Part shown: positions 34,633-46,318 of the stretch, piece after piece
Layout: the number at the start of each line of letters is the position of its first letter
Position numbering within the stretch: the first letter of the stretch is position 1
From: Thelonectria olida
Lineage: Eukaryota; Ascomycota; Sordariomycetes; Hypocreales; Nectriaceae
Length of the DNA: 64,000 nucleotides
Assembly: GCA_020736575.1 (NCBI GenBank)
Contig: JAGPYM010000007.1
Span: forward strand, 930,001-994,000
Direction: 5' to 3'
The notes under the pieces: model-generated
Told to the model about the DNA's origin: nothing
What the model saw: the letters and a program-made list of their open reading frames with translations, nothing else
Database searches by the model: none
Made by a program: the position numbers and the translations under genes

Positions 34633-37600
34633 TCATGCTTTAGTGGTGGCTGTAGTAGACTTTGTCGTTTGGTTCTTGTCAACTTGGACTCGCTTCGCAT
34701 CTCGTTGCTGGTCGTTGATCTCGCTGCCGCGCTTCTTATCATTGTCCTTGTCCTTGGCTGCTCGACGGGCCTCACGGTCTCGACGCTCGTTTTCCTTGCG
34801 GAGGGCCTTGGATTCAAATTCGTGCCATTCTCCGTCAATAGCGGCGAGTCTGGAAATGCGTGGTTAGCAAAGCATCACAACAGTATGTGCGGCGTGCCAA
34901 AACTTACTCGATAGCCTGTCGGGATTTCGGTTCTTCTTTCGTGAAGTAGGCATGCTGTAGCACCTCGGCGGCATTGGGCCGCTTGGCAGGGTCATAACGG
35001 AACATGGCGGATAAAAGCTCAAAAGCAGCTGGTGTGACACGTTCCCGATACTTGTCGGCAAACATATTCTTCCGCTTGGCAGTCGGTCGGAGCAACTCAA
35101 ACCAGGCCATGTTGATGAGGTCGGGCCAATCCTGGAGGTTGGGAGTTCCCATGAGATTGTAGATCTTCTCGATCTGGCTCAACTCGGTGCCATCGCCAGG
35201 GAAGATGGCATTTCGAGTGAAGATCTCGACCATGACACATGCTGCGCTCCAAACATCAACCGCAGCAGTATACTTGGTCTCTCCAAGCAAGAGTTCTGGG
35301 GACCGATACCAAATGGTAATGACCCGGTTGGTGTAGTCGAGCTGATGACGCTTCGCATAGAACCGTGCCAGACCAAAGTCAGCCAGCTTGAGGATGCCCT
35401 CGTTGCTGACGAGAATGTTTGCGGCCTTGATATCTCGATGAAGGACTCCTCTGGTATGGAGGTAATCCAGCCCTTCGAATAGCTGCTTCGCAAGGTGCTT
35501 CTTTTGAGCGGCATCGAGCTTGAATGATGGATGATTCAAAAGACCTGTGAGATCATGCGACATGTACTCAAACACCATGAAGCAGTCGTTCTTCTCCACC
35601 ATGACCTCCTGCAAGTTGACAATGTTGACATGTCGGAGGGACTGCAACAGCTTGATTTCTCGCACTGCAGTAACAGGGAAGCCATCTCTCTCCCCCTCCA
35701 TGCGAATTCGCTTCAGCGCGACAAGACCCTTAGTGTAGACATTGAGACCCTTGAAAACCTTGCCATAGGTGCCAGAGCCGACGACGGATTCATTGCCTGG
35801 TTTTCTGAAGAAGACAGACTCTGAATCCACCAGATCAGCCGCGAGCGTTGGCCGAGGCTTCGGTCGTTTCAAAATCTTCTTGACCTTGCGCATTCGTGGG
35901 GCCACTCGAGGACCATCAGGAGCATTCCGTAGATCATGTCGTGAACGTGCTGATGCTGGCTCAGTAGGCGCAGAACGGGGAGGTTGGCGGTCTCGATCAT
36001 TTTTGAGGGGTTCTCTTCGTGGAGCGGCACTAAGCTTCGAAGATATCTCGGGCTTTGGAGTTGCGGCTGTTGGCTTGGAGGAAGGTTTGAAAGCAAAGCT
36101 GAATTTTCCTGAAGAGCCTGGCTGTGACTGAGATCCTGGACCGGAAGGCGGCTGGCGTTTTGGTGTGGTCATTGCATTCTCCTCATTACCTTCATTGTTT
36201 CCGTCCTCCGCCTGCTGTTTCGTAGGGGACCGGAACTGATCAGGTTCAGTATCCATGGCATCTGGGTTGGCATCACCACCGTCATCCTGTGCCAAAGGGT
36301 TGGTTCGTCCGTTGGGTGCATCATCGTAATGACCGCGTGGCCCTTGATTTCCTGAACTCCATTGTGCATTTTTGAAGCCGCCTCGAGGACCTCCCCGGCC
36401 CTGAGAAGATCCTCCTCTGAAGCCGCCGCGATACCCTCCCCGGTAGTTTCCCTGAGGGTACTGCTGCGGAGGCCCATTGTTTGAGTGAGAGGGAGAGTGT
36501 GGTGGGTTTGAATGGTAGTGTCCCGAGGGGCCATTGGGAGGTCCGTAATTGCCACCTTGAGGGGGGTATTGTCTATGTCTTATTAGCATGTGCGAGAGAA
36601 GATATCCCGGGCTGACGAACTGTTGTGGCGAGTACTGTTGGTTATTATTCCATCCAGCACGGTTTGCTCCATATGGCGACTGTGATGGTGAAGTTTGATA
36701 CGACCCTCCCGGTTGTGGGGATTGGGTATATCCTTGCGATTCGCCTCCATGATGCTGCTTATGAGAGTACTTGGGATTGTACCCACCACGGGGTGCACCC
36801 CTGGATGCCATCTCGTCAACGTCCGACCTTGAAGAGAGTCTCTGGCTGGGTGATCTATCCCGAGATCTTCGGTCTCGATGGGCCTTGGGAGAACGGGGCG
36901 GCAACTGTCGCTGAGAGGACCGATGTTCAAGATCCGAGGGCCGATCACGAGTTGCAGTTGATGACGCCTCAGGATATTCTCCGCGCGATGGAGGTCGGAC
37001 ACGTCGAGATGACGGGCGCCGCTTCTCAGAAGCAACAGAGCGACTCCGTGATCGGTGGCGTGGTTTCTCGGATCTGGATTCGCGATCGGCACGGCGTGAC
37101 CCCGTGTCTCCTTTAGTCTGCGAGCGTGAGCGTGAGCGAGAGCGACGTGCTGGGCGAGCCTGCGAGTCCTCAATCCCCGATGGCGATTTGGGAGACCGAA
37201 CGTGGCGACGTGGTGATGATTTCCTTCGGTCACGGGACGAATGACGACCGTGCCTCCTTGAGGCGGACTCGGGGCTATAGTCCCTTGTCCTGCCCCTTGG
37301 ACTTCGATCTCGTCGGGACCTCTTGCGATGAGAGGTGGTGACGGAAGGGCTGCGACTCCGGTGGCGTTTGGTTGCGGATGGGGAGTCGCGAACAGCGCGG
37401 GCTGGGCTTCTCGACCGAGAGCGACTACGGCGGCGTGGTTTGTCGTCGGACTCACGGTGTCGGTCTCGGCTGGCACGATAACGAGGGATCAAATCGTCGG
37501 GGTCGGCTTGTCGTCGCGAAGGGTCGGATGAATGCGGGCGGTCGTGATCTCGATCACGGTCACGGTCACGATCACGGCTGCGGTCGCGGGAATGGCGACG

Positions 37601-37843
37601 TCTGTGGGAAGAAGGCTCTGGTTTGGAGGAATGGCGATGATGGGCTCTGGCGTCGGAACCGTGGCGGGGCTCGCGTGGAGACTCTTGTCGAGAGGAGAGC
37701 TTCAGTCCTCGCTCGGTTCGAGCCCGATCTCCTTTCTCATCACGACCCTGATCGTCTTTCATGGCAGCCAAAGCATGTCGAGGCCGACGTGAACGCTTAG
37801 ACTGGTACGTGGACTTGGACTGGGACTTGGGCTGGTTCTTCAT
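34633..37843 (-). CDS. CTK1: CTD kinase catalytic subunit Ctk1 (CDK12-like)
   Basis: Ctk1 phosphorylates Ser2 of the RNA polymerase II C-terminal domain during elongation. Exons 37843-36621, 36572-34908 and 34849-34633 give 1034 residues. The first 350 residues are a very RS/RD/RH-rich tail, followed by Gly/Gln/Asn-rich low complexity. The kinase domain follows: VGSGTYGKVFKG (glycine loop), ALKRIRMEGERDGFPVTAVR (a PITAxRE-like helix, PVTAVRE), HRDIKAANIL catalytic loop, ADFGLARF and the WYRSPELLLGE activation segment. FPGDGTELSQIEKIYNLMGT is CDK-type. The last exon adds a Lys-rich tail. The 48-nt intron is a multiple of three with no stop. The start at 37843 is the first ATG in frame; its upstream GTG is not used in fungi. 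Confidence 0.93.
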
Positions 37844-40547
37844 GGCGGGTATGGACACCGGGGGTTGAGTTTTTAGTAGGTACTCGTACAGATAAAACGC
37901 CGTACCTTAGCCGAGGCGGGCGACCCAGCATGGATCGCCTCTCGCTCGCACGACCCGCGGCGCTACCACCACCTCAGAGATGGTGGGTGCGGTGATTGCG
38001 GGGGACCGGCCGAGTGACCTATTGGGTGTGTCGTCGTCGTTCTTGTCGAGACTTTGAATCTAGTGAGGAGTCGTCCTGTGAACTGAAGAGTGTGTGAAAG
38101 CGATAAAGCGGATAGTCGAGACGATGATGCGACCCAGCCAGCCTAGAGAAAATGAAGGGGCTGATAGGTGAAGTGGACATCGCCCAGCAAATTTCCGTTT
38201 GTGTTGTCGAGGTTGGTTGCCGAGCCTGGAGATCTGCAGATAGGAAAAAAATATAGGGCAGGTAGCGCCGCTGCAAACAACGGGCTTTTCTCAGGCGCTC
38301 GAGTCTTGCAACTCGATTTCAGTTTGACAGCCCAACCGCGAGTCTCAACCTCGACCCATTAGCCTTCTCGCCGGAGGCTTCGAGATTGGAAGCTCTCAGA
38401 ATCAAGTATCAAATCCTGATGGCGCATGAGACGAAAACCTTCCGTGCACTTGCAGACTGGTTTCTCCGCCAGATTCCTCCTTTGTCCCCATCGCAGCTCT
38501 TGAGAGGTGTCGTCTTTTCCCAGCCGAATTGTGCCAACATTAAGCAGTGACTCAACCACAGCCAGGGTCGCGATGCAATGGGTAAGACTATTCCCCCATC
38601 GTTCCACCAGCAAATGACCACTGCTGTTGCCTCAAGAGCGCCAAAGGTACTACATACGGATCCATGTGGATGATTTACGACTCCTCCAGTCCCCCATTCC
38701 GTCTCAAATATGACCAAGGCATTTCCAGCCATAAGTCACATTTGCATCAATGATGCTGCAACGACTTTCACGTCAGGCCCTGCCCACCCGGTTGGTGCCG
38801 GACATTGTCCCATAGACATGGCCCGTCCTGGATTCTGGTGTGCGGTACTGCTTCAGCTTCATCGGGATAATTTCTTCCACATCTCTGGGATGAACGTTGC
38901 AAATGAGAGCTCTTCGGCCTCAGAGAGCGGACCCCATCCAGTAGAACAAGCCCGGCTCTGGGTTCCTGGGTGGGTTCTGCCCTTCCCACCGACCACAAAA
39001 TTCCGGGGCATAACAGCAAAACGACTGCTGCATAGCTGAAAGATAGAAAATTTGACTCCAAGGTTTGATAGAAGACACATGGCAGATAGTAGCTCGCTGT
39101 ATTCCTCCACGCCAAAGGCTAAATAGTCGTAAACCAACAGCCCAAACGGGTTCCGATAGAAAATGTGTCGCCAAACATGGTTGATCTTGCTAGATTAGCC
39201 AGCGGGAATGAGGGAGATGCGATGCTCCAGCTCGGGCATGTTGGTGCCTGATGACGTCTCCGCCATATGTTGCGTTCAGCTTTCTTTATCACCGCCTGAT
39301 CAGGCTCGACGCGCGACAGAGTGGCGCTTGTCTCTTATTATACGCCGTTAGATGCGAGAATAGCATTCGGGCTTTTTGAGGATAAAGCGAGAGGCACGGG
39401 AGTCGCTCGGCGTGGACAGCACCCTTGGGTGGATGGTGGAAGATGTGAATGGACCCGGTCACCGGGAGCGAGGAGGGTTGAATCAGCCCATTTTCGGGGG
39501 CGGCAGTCGAGGCGACAGGAATCAAAGGCTCTCTGGAGCCCTTCTTTAGATATTCCTTGGCTCGAGCATGATGCCGTGTTACGGGCAGCGGGGTAGGTGA
39601 TATGCCGCAATGATGAATGCGTTGGGTGTAGGAGGGCTGATTGCTCATGGTTGTGGGATTGTGAGGGACGAGACTAAAAGCGGTAAAGGTCACGTGATTT
39701 GCAGCATGCAAGTGGGGGTTGACCGCTTCGTCGGGTGGATTTACATGCCGTCCATTGTCTCAGAACTTCAGAGGGCAACGCCCGACTGTATTACTGCCCG
39801 TGGTACAGAAACGAAATCAGAACACATAATTTCAAGCTGGTAAGATTCAAATGAGCGTTCTATTTACGGCCATTCCCTCTACGTATCACAAACTTAGGTG
39901 ACCGCGGAAGCTACGGAGAGAAACTCGTACGCTGCTCAGTTCAAGCTTTGATGACGATAAAAAGATGCCTCGGCTCCCCACTGCCCCTTGCCTCCTCCGG
40001 GCTTTGGTTTTGACCTGCAGGAATTTTTGGGTGTGGCCAAGACTGACCCGCTGCTGGGCAAGGAGCTAATAGAACAGAGTGCTGACTCGACTGGGTGCGA
40101 TCCGGTAAGTCGATGTGTTTTGCTTGAGGTAACGAGGATTATAGACCAAGCAGGTACTACCTTGTAAGGAACACATCGTTCTCCAAGTCACGCTGAAACA
40201 CGACAATTGGCCTGGTTTATTTTATCTGCATCCTTGAAGCCTGGTATCACTTGGTTTTGGGCAGTCGGGCGCACGGGGGGCAACGAGGATCCACCCCACG
40301 CAACACGGTCGGGGTTGCGGTCTGCCCGGCCTCGACTACCTCGATCTTTTTTATGCTGGGTGACGAGGCCTATTAATACCATTTTGCTCCTGTCGAATCC
40401 TCATCAAATCTCCATTTCCCTTATTGCTGTTTGCTTCCGACCACTTCAACCTTCATCGCGTGCCATTGTGCAAGTTACCTACCTAGGTACATCAAGTCTT
40501 GTGGTTTAACCAGCTCCTTACATCACCACTCACCACCGCTCTTCATC
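37844..40547. other. 2.7-kb divergent intergenic region, CTK1 / esterase
   Basis: Divergent promoters with no recognised gene. One coding-like frame at 39289-39648 is listed separately. A TACCTACCTAGGTAC motif at 40476-40490 lies 60 bp upstream of the esterase start. Confidence 0.45.
39289..39648 (-). CDS. Candidate ORF, 119 residues, unknown
   Basis: From the ATG at 39648 (MSNQPSYTQRIHHCGISPTP) a single frame stays open to TGA at 39289. It is rich in Pro, Ser, His and basic residues and reads naturally (ARAKEYLKKGSREPLIPVAS, LPVTGSIHIFHHPPKG). There is no signal peptide or membrane helix, and a CACGTGA element lies about 40 bp upstream. Competing frames are open on both strands in this GC-rich patch, so it could be chance. 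Confidence 0.35.
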   Translation of the reverse strand: MSNQPSYTQRIHHCGISPTPLPVTRHHARAKEYLKKGSREPLIPVASTAAPENGLIQPSSLPVTGSIHIFHHPPKGAVHAERLPCLSLYPQKARMLFSHLTAYNKRQAPLCRASSLIRR

Positions 40548-42053
40548 ATGGACTGGTTTGGCCAAGCCGAGATCAACTTCACCCATGCCCGCCATCCCCG
40601 GCCCGTTCGCGAAAAGGACGGCGCCCAGACTGACCTCCTCAAGATCGTCGAGCAGTCCACGCCGCCCTGTAACCTCAACCCGCTGCTCTTCAATGGCCAC
40701 GTCCAGACCATGTGGACGGCCACCCGCCCTGCTGGCCCTAAGATCTACTACAAGCGCAAGATCTTCGATGCTGACCACCAGACGTATCGCGGCACCTTTG
40801 CCGTCGACTTTGTGTCGCCGCCTCACGAGCTAGAAGATCCCTCCTTGTCGCGACGAACCGCCTACTTCACCGACGAGGAGCTGGAGAACTACCGCTCCGA
40901 CGACTCCAAGCCCATGTTGGTCGTGCTGCATGGCCTTTCTGGCGGCTCTCATGAGATTTACCTGCGCCATTGCATTGAGCCGCTGATCGGGGACGGTGGA
41001 TGGGAGGCCTGTGTCGTCAACTTCAGAGGATGCGCTCGCCACAAGATTACCAGCGGCGTGCTGTACAACGCCCGCGCGACTTGGGACATGCGACAGACCA
41101 TAGCGTGGCTGCAGGAAAGATTCCCGAATCGCCCTCTTTTCGGACTTGGCTTCTCTCTCGGCGCAAACATGCTCACAAATGCAAGTTTTCACTTTGGCGC
41201 TCTCGACTGAGAAATGGAAAATGGCTAACTGAGATGTGTCTTGTAGTATTGTGGTGAAGAGGGCGCCAATTGCCCGCTGAAGGGTGCTGTTGTGTGTTCA
41301 AACCCCTTCAACCTCGAGGTTTCCAGCAAGATGCTCCAAAACACCTACATTGGCAGAGAAGTCTATCTCCGCATTATGGGCAGTAAGTTTGCCTGGTCCT
41401 AAAAAAATTGAGTGCCTGTTGATCATCCATAGGTTCGTTAAAGGACCTTGCACGGACGAATAAGGATGCCTTGGAGAAATACAGCAAGGTTGATCTTGAA
41501 TCTCTCATGGATATCACATATCTGAACGAGTTTGATCGACTAGTTCAGTACGTTTAATACCAGTCTCGGAGACTTAATTCGTGAATCGCAGACTGACCTA
41601 TCTCTAGGTGCCCAACCTGGGGATATCCCACCGAGTATGCCTACTACCGCGATGCATCTTCTACCGATGCCGTCCTGTCTATTCAAATCCCCTTCCTAGC
41701 CGTGCATTCTACTGATGATCCTGTAAGTTATTATCACAAATTCTCGTAGCTAATTGTCCGTCTGACATGAGTCGTCATAGATTGCCATCAAGGAAGCCAT
41801 CCCCTTTGAAGAGTTCCAGCAAAACCCGAATACCATCCTCCTTACCACCTCGCTCGGCGGCCACCTCTGCTGGTTTGAAATAGGAGGCAGTCGCTGGTTC
41901 GTCCGTCCCGTAGCTAACTTCCTGAATCACCTCGCCTTCAAGACCGACCTCGATAGCCTGAAGCCGCAGCCTTCAGCTATTGATCTTGTCGATGCCGGGC
42001 ACAATTATGTTCCAATGCGACGCAAAATGGTGATTGGAGAAGAGATAATGTAA
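40548..42053 (+). CDS. ABHD1/3-type alpha/beta hydrolase (Eeb1/Eht1-like esterase)
   Basis: Members of this family are ester hydrolases or acyl-alcohol transferases; yeast Eeb1/Eht1 make medium-chain fatty acid ethyl esters. Exons 40548-41180, 41247-41382, 41433-41547, 41608-41722 and 41781-42053 encode 423 residues. Visible features are the entry motif NPLLFNGHVQTMW, the oxyanion strand MLVVLHGLSGGSHEIY, the nucleophile elbow GLGFSLGAN (Ser), the acid loop VHSTDDP (Asp) and the late His in GGHLCW. Intron 1 begins with GCAAGT rather than GT; no GT donor nearby keeps the frame. The substrate cannot be told from sequence. Confidence 0.9.
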
Positions 42054-42384
42054 TTAGACGAGAGATGTTTGTTTGATAATTTGGTGTTTATAATTTCTGA
42101 GAGGACCCGGTAGAGCACTTGCATGATAGAATAGACTTGTGCATATAGAAGGTTACAAGCACAGGACGGAAGCTGATTTTATCCCTTTTTGAACAACAAG
42201 TCTCGCCGAGAGCCACCTGATTCGTCTTTTGGTGATATCAAAGCTCACTTCGAGCGAAACTAAGAATAAGTTCTCTTCTAGGTCCAGTTACCCAGTTGCC
42301 CAACTCCAATGCGCCAAACGATGCAAAGCCACACCCCATCCCAACCGGAATCTGTTTTTTTACTCCTTTCTTTTTCAATATTCC
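42054..42384. other. Convergent intergenic region, esterase / LOC1
   Basis: A short AT-richer gap between two stops, presumably shared 3'UTR sequence. No gene seen. Confidence 0.5.
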
Positions 42385-43053
42385 TCAGGCGAACGAGACT
42401 CGCTTTCTCGTCTTGCTGGCCTTTGTGCCAGTAGATGACACCTCCTTCAGAGACTCCTCGGCATCACCAGCGCTCTTGCGCTTGCGCTTCTTCCTCAGAG
42501 TGTCCTTGACGCCCTCGATTTTGGAATTCCGTTCCTGTTCCTTCTTCTCAGCATCGGCCTTGCGGGCCTCGCGAATCTCCTCCATCTGGCGCGCCTTGAT
42601 CATCTTGGACTCGATTTGGCCGTTCTTCTCGGCCTGAACCAGTGACATGATCGTAGTCATACTTTCCTATAATTGGCGCAAACACGTCAGAACTGCGCAA
42701 TTGGAAAGAACCAATTAGAAGAGGAGAAAACGTACCCTGTCGTCGACAAAGACCTTGCCCTTCTTCTTTCCCTTGGGCTTGATGACGCCCACGGGCGTAA
42801 TGGTGTTGAGCTTGGGAATGCCGAGTTCCTCCTCAGAATAGACGCGTTTCTTGGGGTTTCGAAGCTTCTTCAAGAGAGCCTCGGTGCCTTTATCCTTGAC
42901 CTGCTTGGACTGAACAGGGCCCTTCTTCTTGTTCTTGCTGCTCGACTTGACGATGCCGTCGGTGGCAGAGCGCTTGGAGGCTTTGCTGTTCGCGATGCCC
43001 GACTTTGCGGCGGCGTGCTTGTTTTTGACGGTGCTTGTTCGCGAGGGCCCCAT
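42385..43053 (-). CDS. LOC1: 60S ribosomal subunit assembly/export protein Loc1
   Basis: Loc1 is a nucleolar basic protein needed for 60S subunit assembly and, in yeast, for ASH1 mRNA localisation. Two exons (43053-42736, 42666-42385) encode 199 residues. It is about 30 percent Lys/Arg, starts [20 protein letters not shown], has the family motif [20 protein letters not shown] followed by [20 protein letters not shown], and ends in a charged coiled-coil stretch ([20 protein letters not shown]). Length and layout match fungal Loc1. Confidence 0.9.
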
Positions 43054-45193
43054 GTTTGCGACTGTGCTTGATGAGTTGGTGGGTGATTAAAAGTCGGGAT
43101 CGAGACGTGATGGCGGGTTGGTGGTGAAGAGCTGCAACGGAGGTCCCTACTTTTTTTTTTCTTGCAAGGAGGAGCGATAACGATAAGGAAGTGGGAGGGT
43201 GGCCGGGAGGTGTAGAAAGCGGGGCCGAGATACTCTGCTGACGACGAATCAGGAGCTACGCTTCCCCGCACTGAAGAAAGTTAAGGGAGAGGTAGGTACA
43301 AGTGGTAGTCCAGGCACTTGGTACATACCCAGCCAGGTACCTTAGTAGGTAGTTACTTAATTGGCAAGCTTGCCTTCCTTTTTACTAAGGAACCTGACAT
43401 TAGGAAGAACGGACTGTAATACTACACTTTGTACGGATCGCTCGAGAGGTGTCAGGTTAATTATCAGACGTCATTCCAGCAATTCAGTGCGGGGGAAGAT
43501 CCAATCATGTATGATAGCAGATGCACTTGTTCCCGCATTGTGTCATGACACTTTCATGTTGTCCTGTAACATAGGTATTATCGTAAGGTCATTGGAAGGA
43601 CTAACCTTGAGAAGAAAGGTGTAGTCTATTTTGCACTTTTAGTGAAAGTTCAATTCCTTTTAGAGCTCATTTGGACATTTCCTACCAATCTAATCAAGTA
43701 TTGAATTCTAAGCCACTTCTTCATGCGCTTAAAAAGCATTGCAAATAGTTACCAATGCCATGGATAGGGCGAAAAGCCTTCAACGCCTTTGTTGTGGGGC
43801 CAATTAATTTTTCGGAGTGACTCTGCCTCGGAGCCGGAGCTTCCATGAGGCGGGAATTGGATGTTTCTGAGGAGAAGATGGCAGAGCCAACTGAGACCAA
43901 TGGTCCGTATTCTAGATGGACAGGCTGAATCAATAGTCAGATGAATGTTGCTCTGGGTGTATTAGCAGTATTCCTTGCGCAATTGCTGATGCAGGTACGA
44001 GTATTGCTGACGACAAGCGTTGCAGATTCTTAATTGCCTTGTAGTAGTCATCGTGTAACCCACGTAGGTGCCCAAGTCTGGATTTTTCGTAGCGCTGGTC
44101 TAAGTAGGAGATTGTTTGGGAAGCCCTCATAGAGTCAATTGTAGGATGCATAATTTGTCAGCTCGACAGCTTGCACAGAAGAAGAGGAGTGAAAACAAAT
44201 GAAGCCACCGGTAGGAATTGGCTGACACCCGACCTCTCGTGACCGAGTGGGACTATTTCCTTCCAGAAACTAACACAACACCAAATAATCTGCTGATGTT
44301 GGTGTTTTGTTGTACCTCGGTGGCAGAAACACGCATACGAGGTAGCGACGTGTGGTGGTTGCCTGCCAAAGAATGCTACTGTAACTGACAAGCAAGGGGA
44401 ACTTGATGACATGACGTCTTCCAGACGAAGATCAACTAACATCTTTCAGTTGAATTACTGAGATCAACCAGTTACAGCGGGTTCCAGCGGATGCCAGCGG
44501 CCCTTGCACTTGCCGGCGTGACTCTGCACTCTGTCGTCAGGCTCTGGGGAGCACCTCTGCTACCAGTTTTGGGGAAGGTCCATAGCCCAGGGCTTTGGAC
44601 TCCACAGACGAGGTCACTCGCTGGTATCCCCCAATCGTCCCAGCAAGATGATGTACCTCGATAGTACCTACTGGCGGCGCCTCCACCAAGCACTCAAACG
44701 GCTCTTTTTTTTTCTAGAACCGCAGTTAATACGTGGGCAGAATTCTTTCCATCTCATCGAACCTCGTTTATTGTCAAAACACCACCCGTCTCGCCGCATC
44801 ACTCTTCGACTCACCACCACCGCTTCTACTTCCCCAACAACCTCAACCTGCTCCAGTCCACCACGATACCCAGTTTCCGTCTACCGAATATCGATCCAAA
44901 ATCCACTTCCTCATCAAATTCACGAATATCAACTCATCCCGCTCGACATCGCCTCCCCCTCATCCCTCCATTGTTCTCTTCCAAGGCCAAAAAAGAGCCC
45001 CTTCTGCCACGCTTCCGCAACTCCCATCGACCTCCACGCCGCCCCCGCTCCCCGATCTTGCTGCGCTCCTCGCTGCTCCCCGCTCCTCGTCTCCTCCTCC
45101 TCCTCTTTCCCTCCCGCCGCTCATCTCCTGGACGTCATTTAGTGACGATTCCCCGCCGTTCCCTATCCAAGCGTCCCGTTGCGATAAGTCTTC
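43054..45193. promoter_or_regulatory. 2.1-kb divergent region, LOC1 / eIF4E, with CT-rich leader
   Basis: No gene is supported. A cluster of GGTAGGTAC / GGTACCTTAGTAGGTAG motifs lies at 43290-43360. The middle (43370-44160) is AT-richer and featureless. From about 44750 to 45190 the + strand is strongly C/T-rich, as expected for the eIF4E promoter and 5'UTR. Confidence 0.5.
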
Positions 45194-46318
45194 ATGGACA
45201 ACCTATGGACCCGCCGCACAAAGTAGGTTCCTCAAGCCTCAACATTCAACACATACTAACCGCACCACTTCTCAGCTCCGGCAAGCTCTCCCTCTCAACG
45301 CCTGGTCAGGGCTCCCACGGTGATTCCTTCGGTCGCAATGCCTCCTTCGCCAAGCGTCAAGGAGGCGACTCCTCCCAAACAAAAAACAACGTATTCAGCT
45401 CCGCCCCTGGTAGCGCCCTGGTTTCCCCCACGAGCGGCGCATCTAGTGCCTTTGGCTTAGGCTCGGGAGCCTTCGCATCGTTCGGCTCTGCGAAGACTCC
45501 GAAGACGTCAAGCAACCCGTTCGACACTGCAATGGGCTCGGCCATCCCCAAAACCGGGCAGGCCAAGGACTCTGCTAAGCTGGGCCCCAAAGCTTCTGGA
45601 ATGACACCCATCTCTGAGGGCAAGTCTTCGGGAGTGTCCGAACCACACCCACTCAAGGACGCCTGGACCTTCTGGTACCGGCCTCCAATTTCCAAGGCCC
45701 ACGGCTTTATCGAGTACGAGCAGACACTGCACGGCATTGCGAGCGTGCAAACAGTGGAGGAATTCTGGGAAGTCTACTCGCACCTGAAGCGTCCCTCGGC
45801 CCTTCCCGTCGTGTCCGACTACCATCTTTTCAAGAAGGACATTCGGCCTATATGGGAGGATGATGAGAACAAGCACGGTGGCAAGTGGGTGGTACGTGTG
45901 AAGAAGGGCGTGGCTGATCGACTATGGGAGGACCTCCTGCTCTCCCTCATTGGTGATCAATTTGGAGATGTGCGTGACGAGGTGTGTGGTGCAGTGCTGA
46001 GCATGAGGAACGGAGAGGACATTCTGAGTATCTGGACTCGAACGGATGGTAATCGTATGATTAAGCTCCGGTAAGTGCATTGCTTCTTTCTTTACCCCAT
46101 GGCTGAGCTCGAAACTAACATACGAATCCTCTCCTCTTAGTGAAACCATGAAGCATGTCCTCAACCTTCCTCCCAACACTCGCATTGAGTTCAAGAGTCA
46201 CGACTCGAGCATTGCGCAACGAACCGCTATTGAGGAACAGCGTCGCGAGAAGGCTCAGCACCACCACGACAAGCGCCACGGTGGCGGCTCGTCGAAGCAA
46301 GCTACCGAGCAGTCTTAG
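45194..46318 (+). CDS. eIF4E-family cap-binding protein, 4EHP (class II)-like
   Basis: eIF4E-type proteins bind the mRNA 5' cap in the cytoplasm; 4EHP types usually repress translation. Exons 45194-45222, 45276-46070 and 46141-46318 give 333 residues starting MDNLWTRRTNSGKLSLSTPG. This start is chosen because the in-frame ATG at 45205 sits across a clear intron (GTAGGT, TACTAAC branch, CTCAG). A Ser/Gly-rich disordered 145-residue N terminus precedes the core: DAWTFWYRPP, TVEEFWEVYSHLKRPSAL, DIRPIWEDDENKHGGKW, EVCGAVLSMRNGEDILSIW and HVLNLPPNTRIEFKSH. The position equal to human eIF4E Trp56 is Tyr (IEYEQTL), as in 4EHP, while the Trp43 equivalent is kept. A second, canonical eIF4E is expected elsewhere in the genome. 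Confidence 0.9.

Noticed and set aside
36583..37476. 297-codon minus frame and + frames inside the CTK1 N terminus
   Set aside because: Alternative frames of an Arg/Ser-rich repeat region; the kinase frame has the intron signals and the catalytic domain.
45205..45275. Start of the eIF4E gene at the ATG at 45205, reading through to exon 2
   Set aside because: The stretch has a clear donor, TACTAAC branch and CTCAG acceptor; the spliced start MDNLWTRRTN is the natural one.
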